The position numbers and the translations under genes were made by a program. Below the pieces are notes generated by a model that had not been told where the DNA came from, ran no database searches, and saw only the letters and a list, made by a program, of their open reading frames with translations. This document shows positions 1 to 8,658 of a stretch of 64,000 nt of DNA, piece after piece. Position 1 is the stretch's first letter. Each line of letters starts with the position of its first letter. The DNA comes from Paenibacillus sp. IHBB 10380 (GTDB lineage Bacteria > Bacillota > Bacilli > Paenibacillales > Paenibacillaceae), in assembly GCF_000949425.1 (NCBI RefSeq), contig NZ_CP010976.1, positions 868,001 through 932,000 of the forward strand, given 5' to 3'.

Positions 1-491
1 GTCATTTCAACGTAACAGAGGAGAACATTCATAAAGGGTTATCTCATTTACGCTTAACAGCCATGCGTATAGAGCAGGTTGTATTGCCTACGGGGTTAAC
101 GATTCTGAATGATGCTTATAATGCTAGCCCATCTTCGATGAAAGCGGCTATCGATGTACTTCAAAGTATGAAGGGGTATCGTACAAAAATTGCAGTGCTT
201 GGGGACATGCTTGAGCTTGGGTTGCAAGAGAATGAATTTCATGCCGAAATAGGTAGCTATCTGACCGCAGACAAAGTGAATTTGCTGTATACATATGGTC
301 CTTTGTCCGCTTATACAGCAGAAGCAGCGAAAGTCCATTTACCGGAATCCAGCGTATATGCATTTGAAGATAAGAAGGAACTCATTAGTCACCTTGAGGA
401 GAATCTTCAACCTAGAGATATAGTACTTTTTAAAGCTTCGCGTGGAATGAAGCTGGAAGAAGTAGTGGATGCACTAAAAGAGAAATTTTAG
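1..491 (+). CDS. murF: UDP-N-acetylmuramoyl-tripeptide--D-Ala-D-Ala ligase, C-terminal part
   Basis: Adds D-Ala-D-Ala to UDP-MurNAc-tripeptide, the last cytoplasmic step of the peptidoglycan precursor. Only the C-terminal third is in the window: the frame is open from base 3 through an internal ATG at 63, so the start lies upstream. The stretch NDAYNASPSSMKAA is the typical Mur ligase C-terminal domain signature, followed by AVLGDMLELG. It is the first gene of the dcw cluster and ends 29 bp before mraY. Only the exact start is unknown. Confidence 0.93.
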   Translation, partial: HFNVTEENIHKGLSHLRLTAMRIEQVVLPTGLTILNDAYNASPSSMKAAIDVLQSMKGYRTKIAVLGDMLELGLQENEFHAEIGSYLTADKVNLLYTYGPLSAYTAEAAKVHLPESSVYAFEDKKELISHLEENLQPRDIVLFKASRGMKLEEVVDALKEKF

Positions 492-520
492 CAGATGTGA
501 CGTCATGAAGGGGTGAATCC

Positions 521-1486
521 ATGGATATTCAATTATTATTACTTACAATCGGTGTATCTTTTATTCTTGCGGTTATATCCGCACCATTACTCATACCCTT
601 GCTACGGCGTATGAAGTTTGGACAACAGGTTCGAGATGATGGTCCACAAAGCCATTTGAAAAAATCAGGCACTCCAACAATGGGTGGAGTAGTCATATTA
701 TTAGCATTTACGTTGTCTTATTTGAAATTTTCTGTTATCAATACAGATTTCTATGTTTTATTGGTTGCAACACTTGGATTTGGATTGATTGGTTTTCTAG
801 ATGACTATATTAAAGTGGTATTCAAGCGTTCCTTAGGATTAACGGCACGTCAGAAATTATTGGGACAATTACTTTGTTCCGCTGTGATCTGTTATTTATT
901 ATTTCAAAATGGTCATGATACCTCGATCAGTATTCCAGGCACATCATTTTCATGGGATTGGGGCGGTTTTTTCTATTATCCTTTTATTGTGATTATGTTG
1001 TTGGCTATTAGTAACGCTGTCAATTTCACGGATGGATTGGATGGGTTGTTATCTGGGGTAAGTGCAATTGCTTTAGGAGCGTTCGCTGTGGTTGCTATGC
1101 AAGCCACATCGCTTCCTGCCGCTTTTTGTGCGGCAGCGATGATCGGGGCTGTACTAGGGTTTCTTGTATTTAATGCACATCCTGCGAAAGTTTTTATGGG
1201 AGATACAGGATCACTCGGTATTGGTGGTGCTATTGCAGGGATTGCGATTGTTACGAAGAGTGAATTATTGTTCCTTATTATTGGTGGAGTATTTGTTATT
1301 GAGATGCTTTCCGTTGTTTTACAGGTGGCTTCATTTAAGACTCGAGGTAAACGTATTTTCAAAATGAGTCCGATTCATCATCACTTTGAACTTAGTGGAT
1401 GGTCGGAATGGCGTGTAGTCATTACGTTCTGGGCTGTAGGTCTAGTGCTTGCAGGTCTTGGACTTTATATTAACAAGGGGTTGTAA
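521..1486 (+). CDS. mraY: Phospho-N-acetylmuramoyl-pentapeptide-transferase
   Basis: Integral membrane enzyme that moves phospho-MurNAc-pentapeptide onto undecaprenyl phosphate, giving lipid I. The 321 residues match the family length and are strongly hydrophobic, with about ten membrane segments. Visible signatures are LDDYIKVVFKRSLGLTARQK, NAVNFTDGLDGL (catalytic Asp region) and the C-terminal SPIHHHFELSGW histidine motif. The ATG at 521 follows an AGGGGTG ribosome binding site. murD begins 2 bp after the stop, so the two are cotranscribed. Confidence 0.97.
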   Translation: MDIQLLLLTIGVSFILAVISAPLLIPLLRRMKFGQQVRDDGPQSHLKKSGTPTMGGVVILLAFTLSYLKFSVINTDFYVLLVATLGFGLIGFLDDYIKVVFKRSLGLTARQKLLGQLLCSAVICYLLFQNGHDTSISIPGTSFSWDWGGFFYYPFIVIMLLAISNAVNFTDGLDGLLSGVSAIALGAFAVVAMQATSLPAAFCAAAMIGAVLGFLVFNAHPAKVFMGDTGSLGIGGAIAGIAIVTKSELLFLIIGGVFVIEMLSVVLQVASFKTRGKRIFKMSPIHHHFELSGWSEWRVVITFWAVGLVLAGLGLYINKGL

Positions 1487-1488
1487 TT

Positions 1489-2910
1489 ATGGATCAACTA
1501 GAGTCATACAGAGGAAAAAAAGTCATCGTTCTTGGCCTCGCTAGAAGTGGAGTTCAAGTCGCCAAAGTGTTACATGAGCTAGGGGCTTTGGTGACCGTCA
1601 ATGATCGTAAGGAAAAAGAAGAATGTCCCGAAGCATCTGAATTAGAGGCTTTGGGAATTTGTGTTATTTACGGAGGTCATCCCGATGACCTTATTCATGA
1701 TGAGATTTCGCTAGTCGTCAAAAATCCAGGAATCCCTTATTCAGTTCCTCCTGTGCAACAAGCAATGGAATTAGGCATTGAGGTTGTGACAGAAGTTGAG
1801 ATTGCCTATTATCTATGCCAAGCTCCCATTATTGGCATAACAGGCTCTAATGGTAAAACAACAACTACGACTTGGGTTGGTAATATTCTTGAAGCTGCTG
1901 GATTATCTCCTATTGTGGCTGGAAACATTGGGACTCCGCTTTGTGAAGCGGCTCTAGAAGCCACAGAGGACAATTGGATGGTAGTTGAACTAAGTAGCTT
2001 TCAATTAAAAGGAACGCAGCAATTTCGCCCTCGTATAGGGTGTCTGTTGAATGTAGCAGAGACACATCTAGATTATCATGGAGGCATGGAAGACTATGTG
2101 TCTTCTAAAGCAAATATGTTTGCTAATCAGACAGAAGAGGATATCGCTATCCTTAACTGGGATGATCCATACTGTCGTAGTCTCGTGCCGTATGTTAAAG
2201 CAACCATTTTACCCATTTCCATGAATGAAGAATTAGTAGAAGGTGTGTATGTTTGCCCACCTTTTATTATGAATACTGAAGACGCGTTGTCACGTCATAT
2301 TGTGTATCGGGATGGGGCGGGAACGGTTCATCAGATCATTCATGTAGAGGAAATTGGTATTCCAGGGCGATTCAATGTGGAGAATGCATTGGCAGCTTGT
2401 GCTATCGCTATAGCAGCAGGTGTCGAAATACAACAATTGACGGCTCCTCTTTCTTCTTTCCGTGGTGTCGAACACCGATTAGAGTTTGTGAAGAATATGA
2501 AGAAAGTGGCTTATTACAACAACTCCAAAGCAACGAATTCGAAAGCAACGACCATGGCTCTAACTTCTTTCAATAGTCCGATTGTGCTGATTGCAGGGGG
2601 GCTAGACCGTGGTTCTGATTATATGGAGCTTTTGGACGTTCTTAGTGAACGTGTTAAGGCTGTAGTGTTACTTGGGGAGACCAAGGAAAAAATAGCTAAA
2701 GTAGCGGAACTTGCGGGATTAAAGAAAATTTCTATCGTCGATACTGATGAGGACGCCGCCACCACACTTATACAAGCTGTGAAAGAAGCAGCTGCCTTTG
2801 CGGATGATGGGGATACTGTTCTTCTGTCTCCTGCTTGTGCTAGTTGGGATATGTTTGCTTCGTATGAAGAGCGTGGACGCATTTTTAAAGAGGCGGTGCA
2901 TAATCTTTAA
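1489..2910 (+). CDS. murD: UDP-N-acetylmuramoyl-L-alanine--D-glutamate ligase
   Basis: Cytoplasmic ATP-dependent ligase adding D-Glu to UDP-MurNAc-L-Ala. The 473-residue protein has the N-terminal GLARSG nucleotide-binding loop (about residue 16), the central ATP loop GITGSNGKTTTTTW (about residue 118) and the motif YYNNSKATN typical of MurD. Length fits the family. It lies between mraY and the spoVE/ftsW gene, the standard dcw order. Confidence 0.96.
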   Translation: MDQLESYRGKKVIVLGLARSGVQVAKVLHELGALVTVNDRKEKEECPEASELEALGICVIYGGHPDDLIHDEISLVVKNPGIPYSVPPVQQAMELGIEVVTEVEIAYYLCQAPIIGITGSNGKTTTTTWVGNILEAAGLSPIVAGNIGTPLCEAALEATEDNWMVVELSSFQLKGTQQFRPRIGCLLNVAETHLDYHGGMEDYVSSKANMFANQTEEDIAILNWDDPYCRSLVPYVKATILPISMNEELVEGVYVCPPFIMNTEDALSRHIVYRDGAGTVHQIIHVEEIGIPGRFNVENALAACAIAIAAGVEIQQLTAPLSSFRGVEHRLEFVKNMKKVAYYNNSKATNSKATTMALTSFNSPIVLIAGGLDRGSDYMELLDVLSERVKAVVLLGETKEKIAKVAELAGLKKISIVDTDEDAATTLIQAVKEAAAFADDGDTVLLSPACASWDMFASYEERGRIFKEAVHNL

Positions 2911-2962
2911 GTAGGGGGGTGTGTGGATAAGCCCCTACTTTAACGCAAGAGGTGGCCTCATC

Positions 2963-4060
2963 ATGAATAAGACACGCCCGGCGCCAGATTTATGGCTCCT
3001 TATATGTATTTTGGGTTTGCTCACGATTGGAATTGTTATGGTCTATAGCGCTGGCTCTGTACTTGGCTTTCATGACTATGGAGATTCATACTATTTCGTT
3101 AAGCGTCAGTTGTTATTTGCAGGATTAGGACTCATTTCCATGTTTATAACAGCTAATGTAGATTATCATTTTTGGCATAAGTATGCGAAAATTGGACTGT
3201 TGGTGTGCTTTGTCCTCCTCATTATTGTCCTTATTCCAGGGATCGGTAATGTTCGGGGTGGAGCTCGAAGTTGGCTTGGAATCAGTTCCTTTGGTATTCA
3301 ACCTTCAGAATTCATGAAGTTAGGGATGATTCTATTTCTAGCGAAATGGCTTAGTCATGAGCAATTTGATATTACTTCTTTTACAAAAGGGCTGTTACCT
3401 CCCTTAGGTCTAATTGGTACAGCTTTCGGACTTATTATGTTACAGCCAGATTTGGGTACGGGCACGGTTATGTTAGGTGCTTCACTTATGATTGTATTTA
3501 CAGCAGGTGCGAAGCTTAAGCATTTGGCATTGTTTGGTTTAGCTGGTGTTGTAGGGTTTGCAGGATTAATTATCGCAGCACCTTATCGCTTGCTTAGAAT
3601 TACAGCATTCCTTGATCCGTGGTCAGACCCTCTAGGGGCAGGTTATCAGATTATTCAATCTCTATATGCTGTTGGTCCTGGAGGTCTCGGAGGGCTGGGG
3701 CTTGGTATGAGTAGGCAAAAATATAGCTATGTGCCAGAACCACAAACAGACTTTATTTTCTCCATATTAGCTGAGGAACTCGGGTTTGTTGGCGGATTGA
3801 TCGTGCTCTTATTGTTTCTAATTCTAGTGTGGCGTGGTATGCGTATCGCCATGACAATACAGAATGGTTTTGGTAGCTTGCTTGCCGTAGGTATTGCAGG
3901 AATGGTTGCTGTTCAAGTTATCATTAATATTGGAGTTGTTATTGGTTTAATGCCAGTGACGGGCATCACGCTACCTTTAATTAGTTATGGAGGATCTTCA
4001 CTGACGCTCATGCTGACAGCTCTTGGTATTCTACTAAATTTATCCCGTTATGCGAGGTGA
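2963..4060 (+). CDS. spoVE: FtsW/SpoVE-type SEDS peptidoglycan glycosyltransferase
   Basis: Polytopic membrane protein of the SEDS family, which polymerises lipid II with a partner PBP at the septum; SpoVE does this for spore cortex. The start was placed at the ATG at 2963 behind AGAGGTGG; an upstream GTG at 2921 in the same frame has no good ribosome site. About ten membrane segments are evident, plus the SEDS signature PEPQTDFIFSILAEELGF and ISYGGSS near the end. Position between murD and murG is that of spoVE in B. subtilis; vegetative FtsW and SpoVE cannot be told apart by eye. It ends 5 bp before murG. Confidence 0.9.
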   Translation: MNKTRPAPDLWLLICILGLLTIGIVMVYSAGSVLGFHDYGDSYYFVKRQLLFAGLGLISMFITANVDYHFWHKYAKIGLLVCFVLLIIVLIPGIGNVRGGARSWLGISSFGIQPSEFMKLGMILFLAKWLSHEQFDITSFTKGLLPPLGLIGTAFGLIMLQPDLGTGTVMLGASLMIVFTAGAKLKHLALFGLAGVVGFAGLIIAAPYRLLRITAFLDPWSDPLGAGYQIIQSLYAVGPGGLGGLGLGMSRQKYSYVPEPQTDFIFSILAEELGFVGGLIVLLLFLILVWRGMRIAMTIQNGFGSLLAVGIAGMVAVQVIINIGVVIGLMPVTGITLPLISYGGSSLTLMLTALGILLNLSRYAR

Positions 4061-4065
4061 ACAGC

Positions 4066-5175
4066 ATGCGTATCGTTCTAACTGGTGGCGGAACTGGGGG
4101 ACATATCTATCCAGCCCTTGCTATAGCAAGACAATGTGAACAAGAAGAAATGAATTCACAATTCTTATATATTGGTGGACAGCGTGGATTAGAGAGCAAA
4201 TTGATCCCTCAGGAGAATATTCCTTTCGAATCTATCGATATTTCGGGCTTTCGACGGAAATTATCATTGGAGAATGTTAAGACTGTGATCCGCTTTGTAA
4301 AGGGTGTTAAAATATCCAAACGTTTTTTATCTACATTCAAGCCGGATATCGTGGTAGGCACAGGAGGCTATGTATGTGGTCCTGTTGTATATGCTGCTGC
4401 TAGATTGGGTATTCCGACAATCATTCATGAGCAGAATGCGATTCCAGGACTTACGAATGCTTTTCTAAGCCGATATGTTAGTACGGTTGCGGTAAGTTTC
4501 CCTAATTCAGAATCGTTTTTTCCTAAAGCAAAGCGTGTTATTTATACAGGTAATCCTAGAGCTACAATTGTGCATTCAGCCAATAGAGACAGAGGATTCG
4601 CTACGTTAGGTATTCCTATGGATAGCTCAGTAGTACTTATTGTAGGGGGCAGCCGTGGAGCTAAAGCAATTAATGAAGCTATGATTCAAATGGCTCCTCT
4701 TTTGGATACATTAAAGCATATCCATTTCGTATATGTCACGGGAGATTCTTATTTTGATGTAACACGTGAGGAGATCCGTAGTAAGCTTGGGAGTATGCCG
4801 AATTATCTTCACGTACTTCCTTATGTGCATAATATGCCTGAAGTGCTTGCGGCTACTTCCTTAATCGTTAATCGTGCGGGAGCTTCATTCTTGGCAGAAA
4901 TTAATTCACTGGGAATACCTTCTATTCTTATTCCTTCTCCTAACGTAACCAATAATCATCAAGAGGCTAACGCTAGGCAGTTGGAGAAGGTGGGAGCGGC
5001 CCAAGTGATTGTAGAAAAAGAATTAACAGGAAATCAGCTTTTTCAGTCCATCGCAGGTATTATGGGGAATTTGGACGTTCATAGAGCGATGTCTGAGTCA
5101 TCTCGCATGCTAGGCAAACCGGATTCCGCTAATTTAATCGTTGAAGAAATGCGGAGTTTGTCAAGAAGAGTTTAA
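4066..5175 (+). CDS. murG: UDP-GlcNAc:lipid I GlcNAc-transferase
   Basis: Membrane-associated glycosyltransferase that turns lipid I into lipid II. The N-terminus carries LTGGGTGGHIYPALAIA, the donor-binding domain has GGSRGAKAINEA and the C-terminal part RAGASFLAEINSLG, all typical of MurG. The ATG at 4066 is preferred because GAGGTG ends 7 bases before it; a GTG at 4057 lies inside that ribosome site. The 369-residue length fits the family. After it comes a 162-bp gap before murB. Confidence 0.95.
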   Translation: MRIVLTGGGTGGHIYPALAIARQCEQEEMNSQFLYIGGQRGLESKLIPQENIPFESIDISGFRRKLSLENVKTVIRFVKGVKISKRFLSTFKPDIVVGTGGYVCGPVVYAAARLGIPTIIHEQNAIPGLTNAFLSRYVSTVAVSFPNSESFFPKAKRVIYTGNPRATIVHSANRDRGFATLGIPMDSSVVLIVGGSRGAKAINEAMIQMAPLLDTLKHIHFVYVTGDSYFDVTREEIRSKLGSMPNYLHVLPYVHNMPEVLAATSLIVNRAGASFLAEINSLGIPSILIPSPNVTNNHQEANARQLEKVGAAQVIVEKELTGNQLFQSIAGIMGNLDVHRAMSESSRMLGKPDSANLIVEEMRSLSRRV

Positions 5176-5184
5176 AAGACAGTG

Positions 5185-5241
5185 CCGATTGTCACACACC
5201 TATGTACGATGACATAAGATATCTTATAATCGTGACAATCG
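5185..5241. repeat. Nested inverted repeat between murG and murB
   Basis: Arms CGATTGTCAC (5186-5195) and GTGACAATCG (5232-5241) are perfect reverse complements. Inside them sits a perfect 14-bp palindrome, ATAAGATATCTTAT (5214-5227). There is no T run, so it is not a standard terminator. It could be a regulator site or an RNA fold inside the cell-wall operon. Confidence 0.6.
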
Positions 5242-5337
5242 CCCAAGGACACGGCATTATCGCACTAGGAACGCAAATCTTCTCCTAATTCACTGAGAGA
5301 TGGCATTATTCGGTTTGAAGTTAAGGAGGTCTTTACG

Positions 5338-6243
5338 TTGCAGCAATGGATATCGCTATTATCGGAGTTAAACGTCGGGGATATTTACCTGAATGAACCA
5401 CTCGCTAGACATACAACATGGAGAATCGGTGGACCTGCCGATGCTCTGATCATTCCTAAAACCAGAGAACAGCTACAGGAACTTATTACGCTACTTCATC
5501 AACAGGAGATTCCCTGGATGCAGATTGGCCGCGGCTCCAATATGCTTGTGTCTGATAAAGGAATTCGTGGTGCAGTCATCAAGCTGGGCTCTGATCTGGA
5601 ATATGCTAATTTTCAGGAGGATGTTGTAACTGCGGGTGGTGGGTGCTCTTTTGTGAAATTGAGCATTATGGCAGGTAAGCGAGGATTAACTGGTTTGGAG
5701 TTCGCAGCGGGCATTCCCGGTTCTGTCGGTGGAGCCGTATACATGAATGCCGGAGCCCATGGGTCTGATGTGTCACGCATATTTAAGTCCGCTGAGATTG
5801 TACTAAATACAGGTGAAATGGTGTCTTATGCTGCTGAGGATATGACTTTTGAATATCGTCATTCTATTCTACATGAGCGCAAGGGAATTGTAGTGGAAGC
5901 TACATTTGAGCTTAACCATGGCGTGCGTACGGAGATAGCGGAGACTATGGCATCTTACAAAGATCGACGTCGTCGTACGCAACCACTGCAACTGCCTTGT
6001 GCAGGCAGTGTGTTCCGTAATCCGCCAGGCGATCATGCAGCCAGACTCATTGAGGCTGCTAATCTTAAGGGTTATGGTGTTGGTGGAGCAGAAGTATCCG
6101 TGCAGCATGCCAATTTCATTGTAAACACTGGTCAAGCTACAGCAGAGGACGTGCTCGCCCTCATGCACGAAATTCAGGAAAAAATTTATTCTGAGCAGGG
6201 TATCTCGTTGGTACCTGAAGTATTCGTAATGGGTGAGCGGTAA
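5338..6243 (+). CDS. murB: UDP-N-acetylenolpyruvoylglucosamine reductase
   Basis: FAD- and NADPH-dependent enzyme that makes UDP-MurNAc from the MurA product. Signatures: RIGGPADALIIP, GRGSNMLVSDKGIRG, FAAGIPGSVGGAVYMNAGAHG-type FAD loop, GSVFRNPPGDHAARLIE and QHANFIVNTGQATAEDV, as in type II MurB proteins. The TTG start at 5338 follows a strong AAGGAGG site. The 301-residue length fits. The following murA start lies 17 bp after the stop. Confidence 0.96.
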   Translation: MQQWISLLSELNVGDIYLNEPLARHTTWRIGGPADALIIPKTREQLQELITLLHQQEIPWMQIGRGSNMLVSDKGIRGAVIKLGSDLEYANFQEDVVTAGGGCSFVKLSIMAGKRGLTGLEFAAGIPGSVGGAVYMNAGAHGSDVSRIFKSAEIVLNTGEMVSYAAEDMTFEYRHSILHERKGIVVEATFELNHGVRTEIAETMASYKDRRRRTQPLQLPCAGSVFRNPPGDHAARLIEAANLKGYGVGGAEVSVQHANFIVNTGQATAEDVLALMHEIQEKIYSEQGISLVPEVFVMGER

Positions 6244-6259
6244 ACTCGGAGGTGATACA

Positions 6260-7543
6260 TTGGACAAATTGGTGATTGAGGGAGGCAAATCTCTATCAGG
6301 AACCGTACGTATCCATGGAGCAAAGAATGCCGCACTGCCTATATTAGCGGCAAGTTTGCTAGCTGATGGTGAAGTTCATTTGACGAATGTTCCACATTTA
6401 TTGGACATTGAAGTTATGTTGAATATTCTGAATCGGCTTGGTTGTCAAACACGGCATGAACAAGAGGAAGTTATTGTGGATACGGCGTCCGCCAATTCGT
6501 TTCATGTACCGGATGATTTAATGAAGCAGATGCGATCATCCATTTTTCTAATGGGGCCTTTACTTTCCCGTTTCGGGGAAGTGAACATTTATCAACCGGG
6601 TGGTTGTGCGATCGGAGAACGGAAAATTGACCTTCATTTGCAAGGATTAAAAGCTCTAGGGGCTGAGATTCAAGAAGTAGATGGTCAAATCCATTGCAAA
6701 GCTAGCAAGCTTATAGGAGCGGATGTCCATATGGACTTTCCGAGTGTAGGTGCAACCGAGAATATTATGATGGCCGCAGCAAGGGCTGAAGGAACTACGA
6801 CCATTACCAATGCTGCGAGAGAACCTGAGATACAGGACCTTCAGAATTTCCTGAATCAGATGGGAGCTAACATTATCGGTGCAGGAACAGATACGATAAC
6901 TATTCAAGGAGTTACTCAATTATTTCCCTGTAGTTATGAAGTGATTCCGGATCGGATTGTTGCGGGTACTGTTATGATCGCTGCAGCGGTGACACGTGGT
7001 TGTGTAACACTAACGCATTGTAATCCAGCTCACCTAACCTCTCTTATTCATGTTCTCAAGCGGGCTGGTGTTCAAATTGGTGTCTGCAATGATATAATGA
7101 ACATTAGCTGCATGAGCCGTCCTAAAGCGGTAGAGCGGATTATTACTTCACCTTATCCATCTTTTCCTACAGATCTGCAATCTCAAGTCATGGTCCTACT
7201 ATCTTTGGCTGATGGATTAAGCTGTATGAAAGAAACGGTATTTGAAGGACGCTTTAAGCATGTCAATGAGCTCGCAGTAATGGGAGCTGACATTTCCGTA
7301 GACCTCAATTGTGCTTTCATAAGAGGTGTTAAAAGGTTGTATGGTGCAACCGTAGAAGCTACTGATTTAAGAGCCGGTGCGGCTCTTGTTATTGCAGGTT
7401 TAGCTGCACAGGGTAAAACCGTTGTGGAGCAGGTGCACCACATTGACCGAGGATACGATCATATTGAAAAGTTGTTCCAGAAATTAGGGGCCGATATTCA
7501 AAGGCATACTCCGGTACTCAAACAGTTAGATTTGGCCAATTAA
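6260..7543 (+). CDS. murA: UDP-N-acetylglucosamine 1-carboxyvinyltransferase
   Basis: First committed enzyme of peptidoglycan synthesis, joining enolpyruvate from PEP to UDP-GlcNAc; the target of fosfomycin. The catalytic cysteine is seen in PGGCAIGERKIDLH. The N-terminal GGKSLSGTVRIHGAKNAALP is typical. TTG at 6260 behind GGAGGTGATACA is the likely start; an in-frame GTG at 6233 lies inside murB. In B. subtilis the equivalent murAA is outside the dcw cluster, whereas here it sits between murB and divIB. Confidence 0.95.
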   Translation: MDKLVIEGGKSLSGTVRIHGAKNAALPILAASLLADGEVHLTNVPHLLDIEVMLNILNRLGCQTRHEQEEVIVDTASANSFHVPDDLMKQMRSSIFLMGPLLSRFGEVNIYQPGGCAIGERKIDLHLQGLKALGAEIQEVDGQIHCKASKLIGADVHMDFPSVGATENIMMAAARAEGTTTITNAAREPEIQDLQNFLNQMGANIIGAGTDTITIQGVTQLFPCSYEVIPDRIVAGTVMIAAAVTRGCVTLTHCNPAHLTSLIHVLKRAGVQIGVCNDIMNISCMSRPKAVERIITSPYPSFPTDLQSQVMVLLSLADGLSCMKETVFEGRFKHVNELAVMGADISVDLNCAFIRGVKRLYGATVEATDLRAGAALVIAGLAAQGKTVVEQVHHIDRGYDHIEKLFQKLGADIQRHTPVLKQLDLAN

Positions 7544-7551
7544 AGTCCTGA

Positions 7552-7580
7552 TTATCCCCTTCGATACGAGGAGGGGATAA
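7552..7580 (+). terminator. Hairpin between murA and divIB
   Basis: Arms TTATCCCCT (7552-7560) and AGGGGATAA (7572-7580) form a 9-bp stem with an 11-base loop. Only a short TTTT follows at 7587, so it may be a weak or partial terminator, or an mRNA stability hairpin, within the operon. Confidence 0.4.
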
Positions 7581-7603
7581 GGGGCATTTTATGGAGAGTT
7601 GCT

Positions 7604-8374
7604 ATGACACGATCGCATATTCCAGTTTTGAAAGAAAAAAAACCAAAAAAAATGAAAACAAGCCGCAAAATTATTATCATTTTGATGTTTCTTTTTATCG
7701 CGTTGCTTGCTGTACTTTTTTTTCGTTCTCCTATAAGCCAAATTTCTGAAATTAATTTTCAGGGAAATACATTCACCTCTCGTGATCAATTACTTCAACA
7801 AGGTAAGGTTGCGGTGGGAGATCAGTTTTTTGGATTGTCTACATCTACATTGACAGAACGCTTGGAGGGAATTAATTCAATTAAATTAGTTAAAGTGGAC
7901 AAGCAGTTTCCTGGGACAATTCATGTGCAAATTGAGGAATATCCAACAGTGGCCTATGAATTAGGAAAAGATGGTGTTCTTGAAGCTATTCTATCGAATG
8001 GAGCACTAGTTTCGGTCGGGAGTAGTGGTATTGCAGTAGAGAAGCCTATATTGACCCAATGGAGCCCTGATGATCCTAACAAAATAAAGCTAAGTCAAGT
8101 ACTAGGGCAAATCCCTAATCAATTAACTTCTGATATTTCCGAAATCATTCCATCACCTACTACATCTTTTTCAGATAGAATCAAGATCTATACTAGGTCT
8201 GGATTTGAAGTGATTACGGCAATATCATTACTTAGTGACAAAGTGGAATATCTCAATCAAGTGATTGAAACGCAAGAAGCTGGCCTCATCACGATGCTTG
8301 AAGCAGATACTTATGAATCATTTCCTTCTGTAAAAAGTGAAGTGTTAGATGAGGAAGGTACTACTAATGAATAA
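7604..8374 (+). CDS. divIB: Cell division protein DivIB/FtsQ, POTRA domain
   Basis: Bitopic division protein linking cytoplasmic and outer-face divisome parts. It has a basic cytoplasmic tail (KEKKPKKMKTSRK), one membrane segment at about residues 23-42, then the POTRA domain starting ISEINFQGNTFTSRDQLLQQ, followed by a beta domain. The acidic, Glu-rich C-terminal tail (SEVLDEEGTTNE) is seen in Gram-positive DivIB. 256 residues. B. subtilis has ylxW, ylxX and sbp between divIB and ftsA; here there is only a 284-bp non-coding gap. Confidence 0.9.
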   Translation: MTRSHIPVLKEKKPKKMKTSRKIIIILMFLFIALLAVLFFRSPISQISEINFQGNTFTSRDQLLQQGKVAVGDQFFGLSTSTLTERLEGINSIKLVKVDKQFPGTIHVQIEEYPTVAYELGKDGVLEAILSNGALVSVGSSGIAVEKPILTQWSPDDPNKIKLSQVLGQIPNQLTSDISEIIPSPTTSFSDRIKIYTRSGFEVITAISLLSDKVEYLNQVIETQEAGLITMLEADTYESFPSVKSEVLDEEGTTNE

Positions 8375-8484
8375 CAAATAATGCTACAATGAAAATTATG
8401 AGTAAGCGCGTTCTCCTTTTTTTATTTATATGAATTTTATACTAGTAGAAAATCAACGCTAATATTAAAAAAAATGTTGAAAAA

Positions 8485-8512
8485 AGAGGGAAAGTTTAGA
8501 AGGTTGTTGAAT
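8485..8512 (+). promoter_or_regulatory. Candidate sigma-H promoter of ftsAZ
   Basis: AGAGGGAAA (8485-8493) and GTTGAAT (8506-8512) are 12 bp apart. The known sigma-H consensus is RNAGGAWWW, 11-12 bp, RNNGAAT, so there is one mismatch. B. subtilis ftsA is known to have a sigma-H promoter that raises FtsAZ at the start of sporulation. The rest of the 284-bp gap (8375-8658) shows no gene. Confidence 0.5.
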
Positions 8513-8658
8513 AGGTACAAAGTGTATTTTCAAACAAACTTGAAAGTGATTTTGAAGTCATACCTATCCATTTTTCTAACGGTAAACAAGCGGTTTGATG
8601 CCGTAGTTGTTTATTCTTAAATTTGTTAGTCATTACGATAAAACAGGAGGTGCCACAG

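Noticed and set aside
976..1362. 128-codon minus-strand frame over mraY
   Set aside because: No ribosome site; low-complexity Ala/Ile-rich text that is the antisense of membrane helices.
5869..6288. 139-codon minus-strand frame over murB
   Set aside because: Fully inside a well-supported gene on the other strand; no ribosome site.
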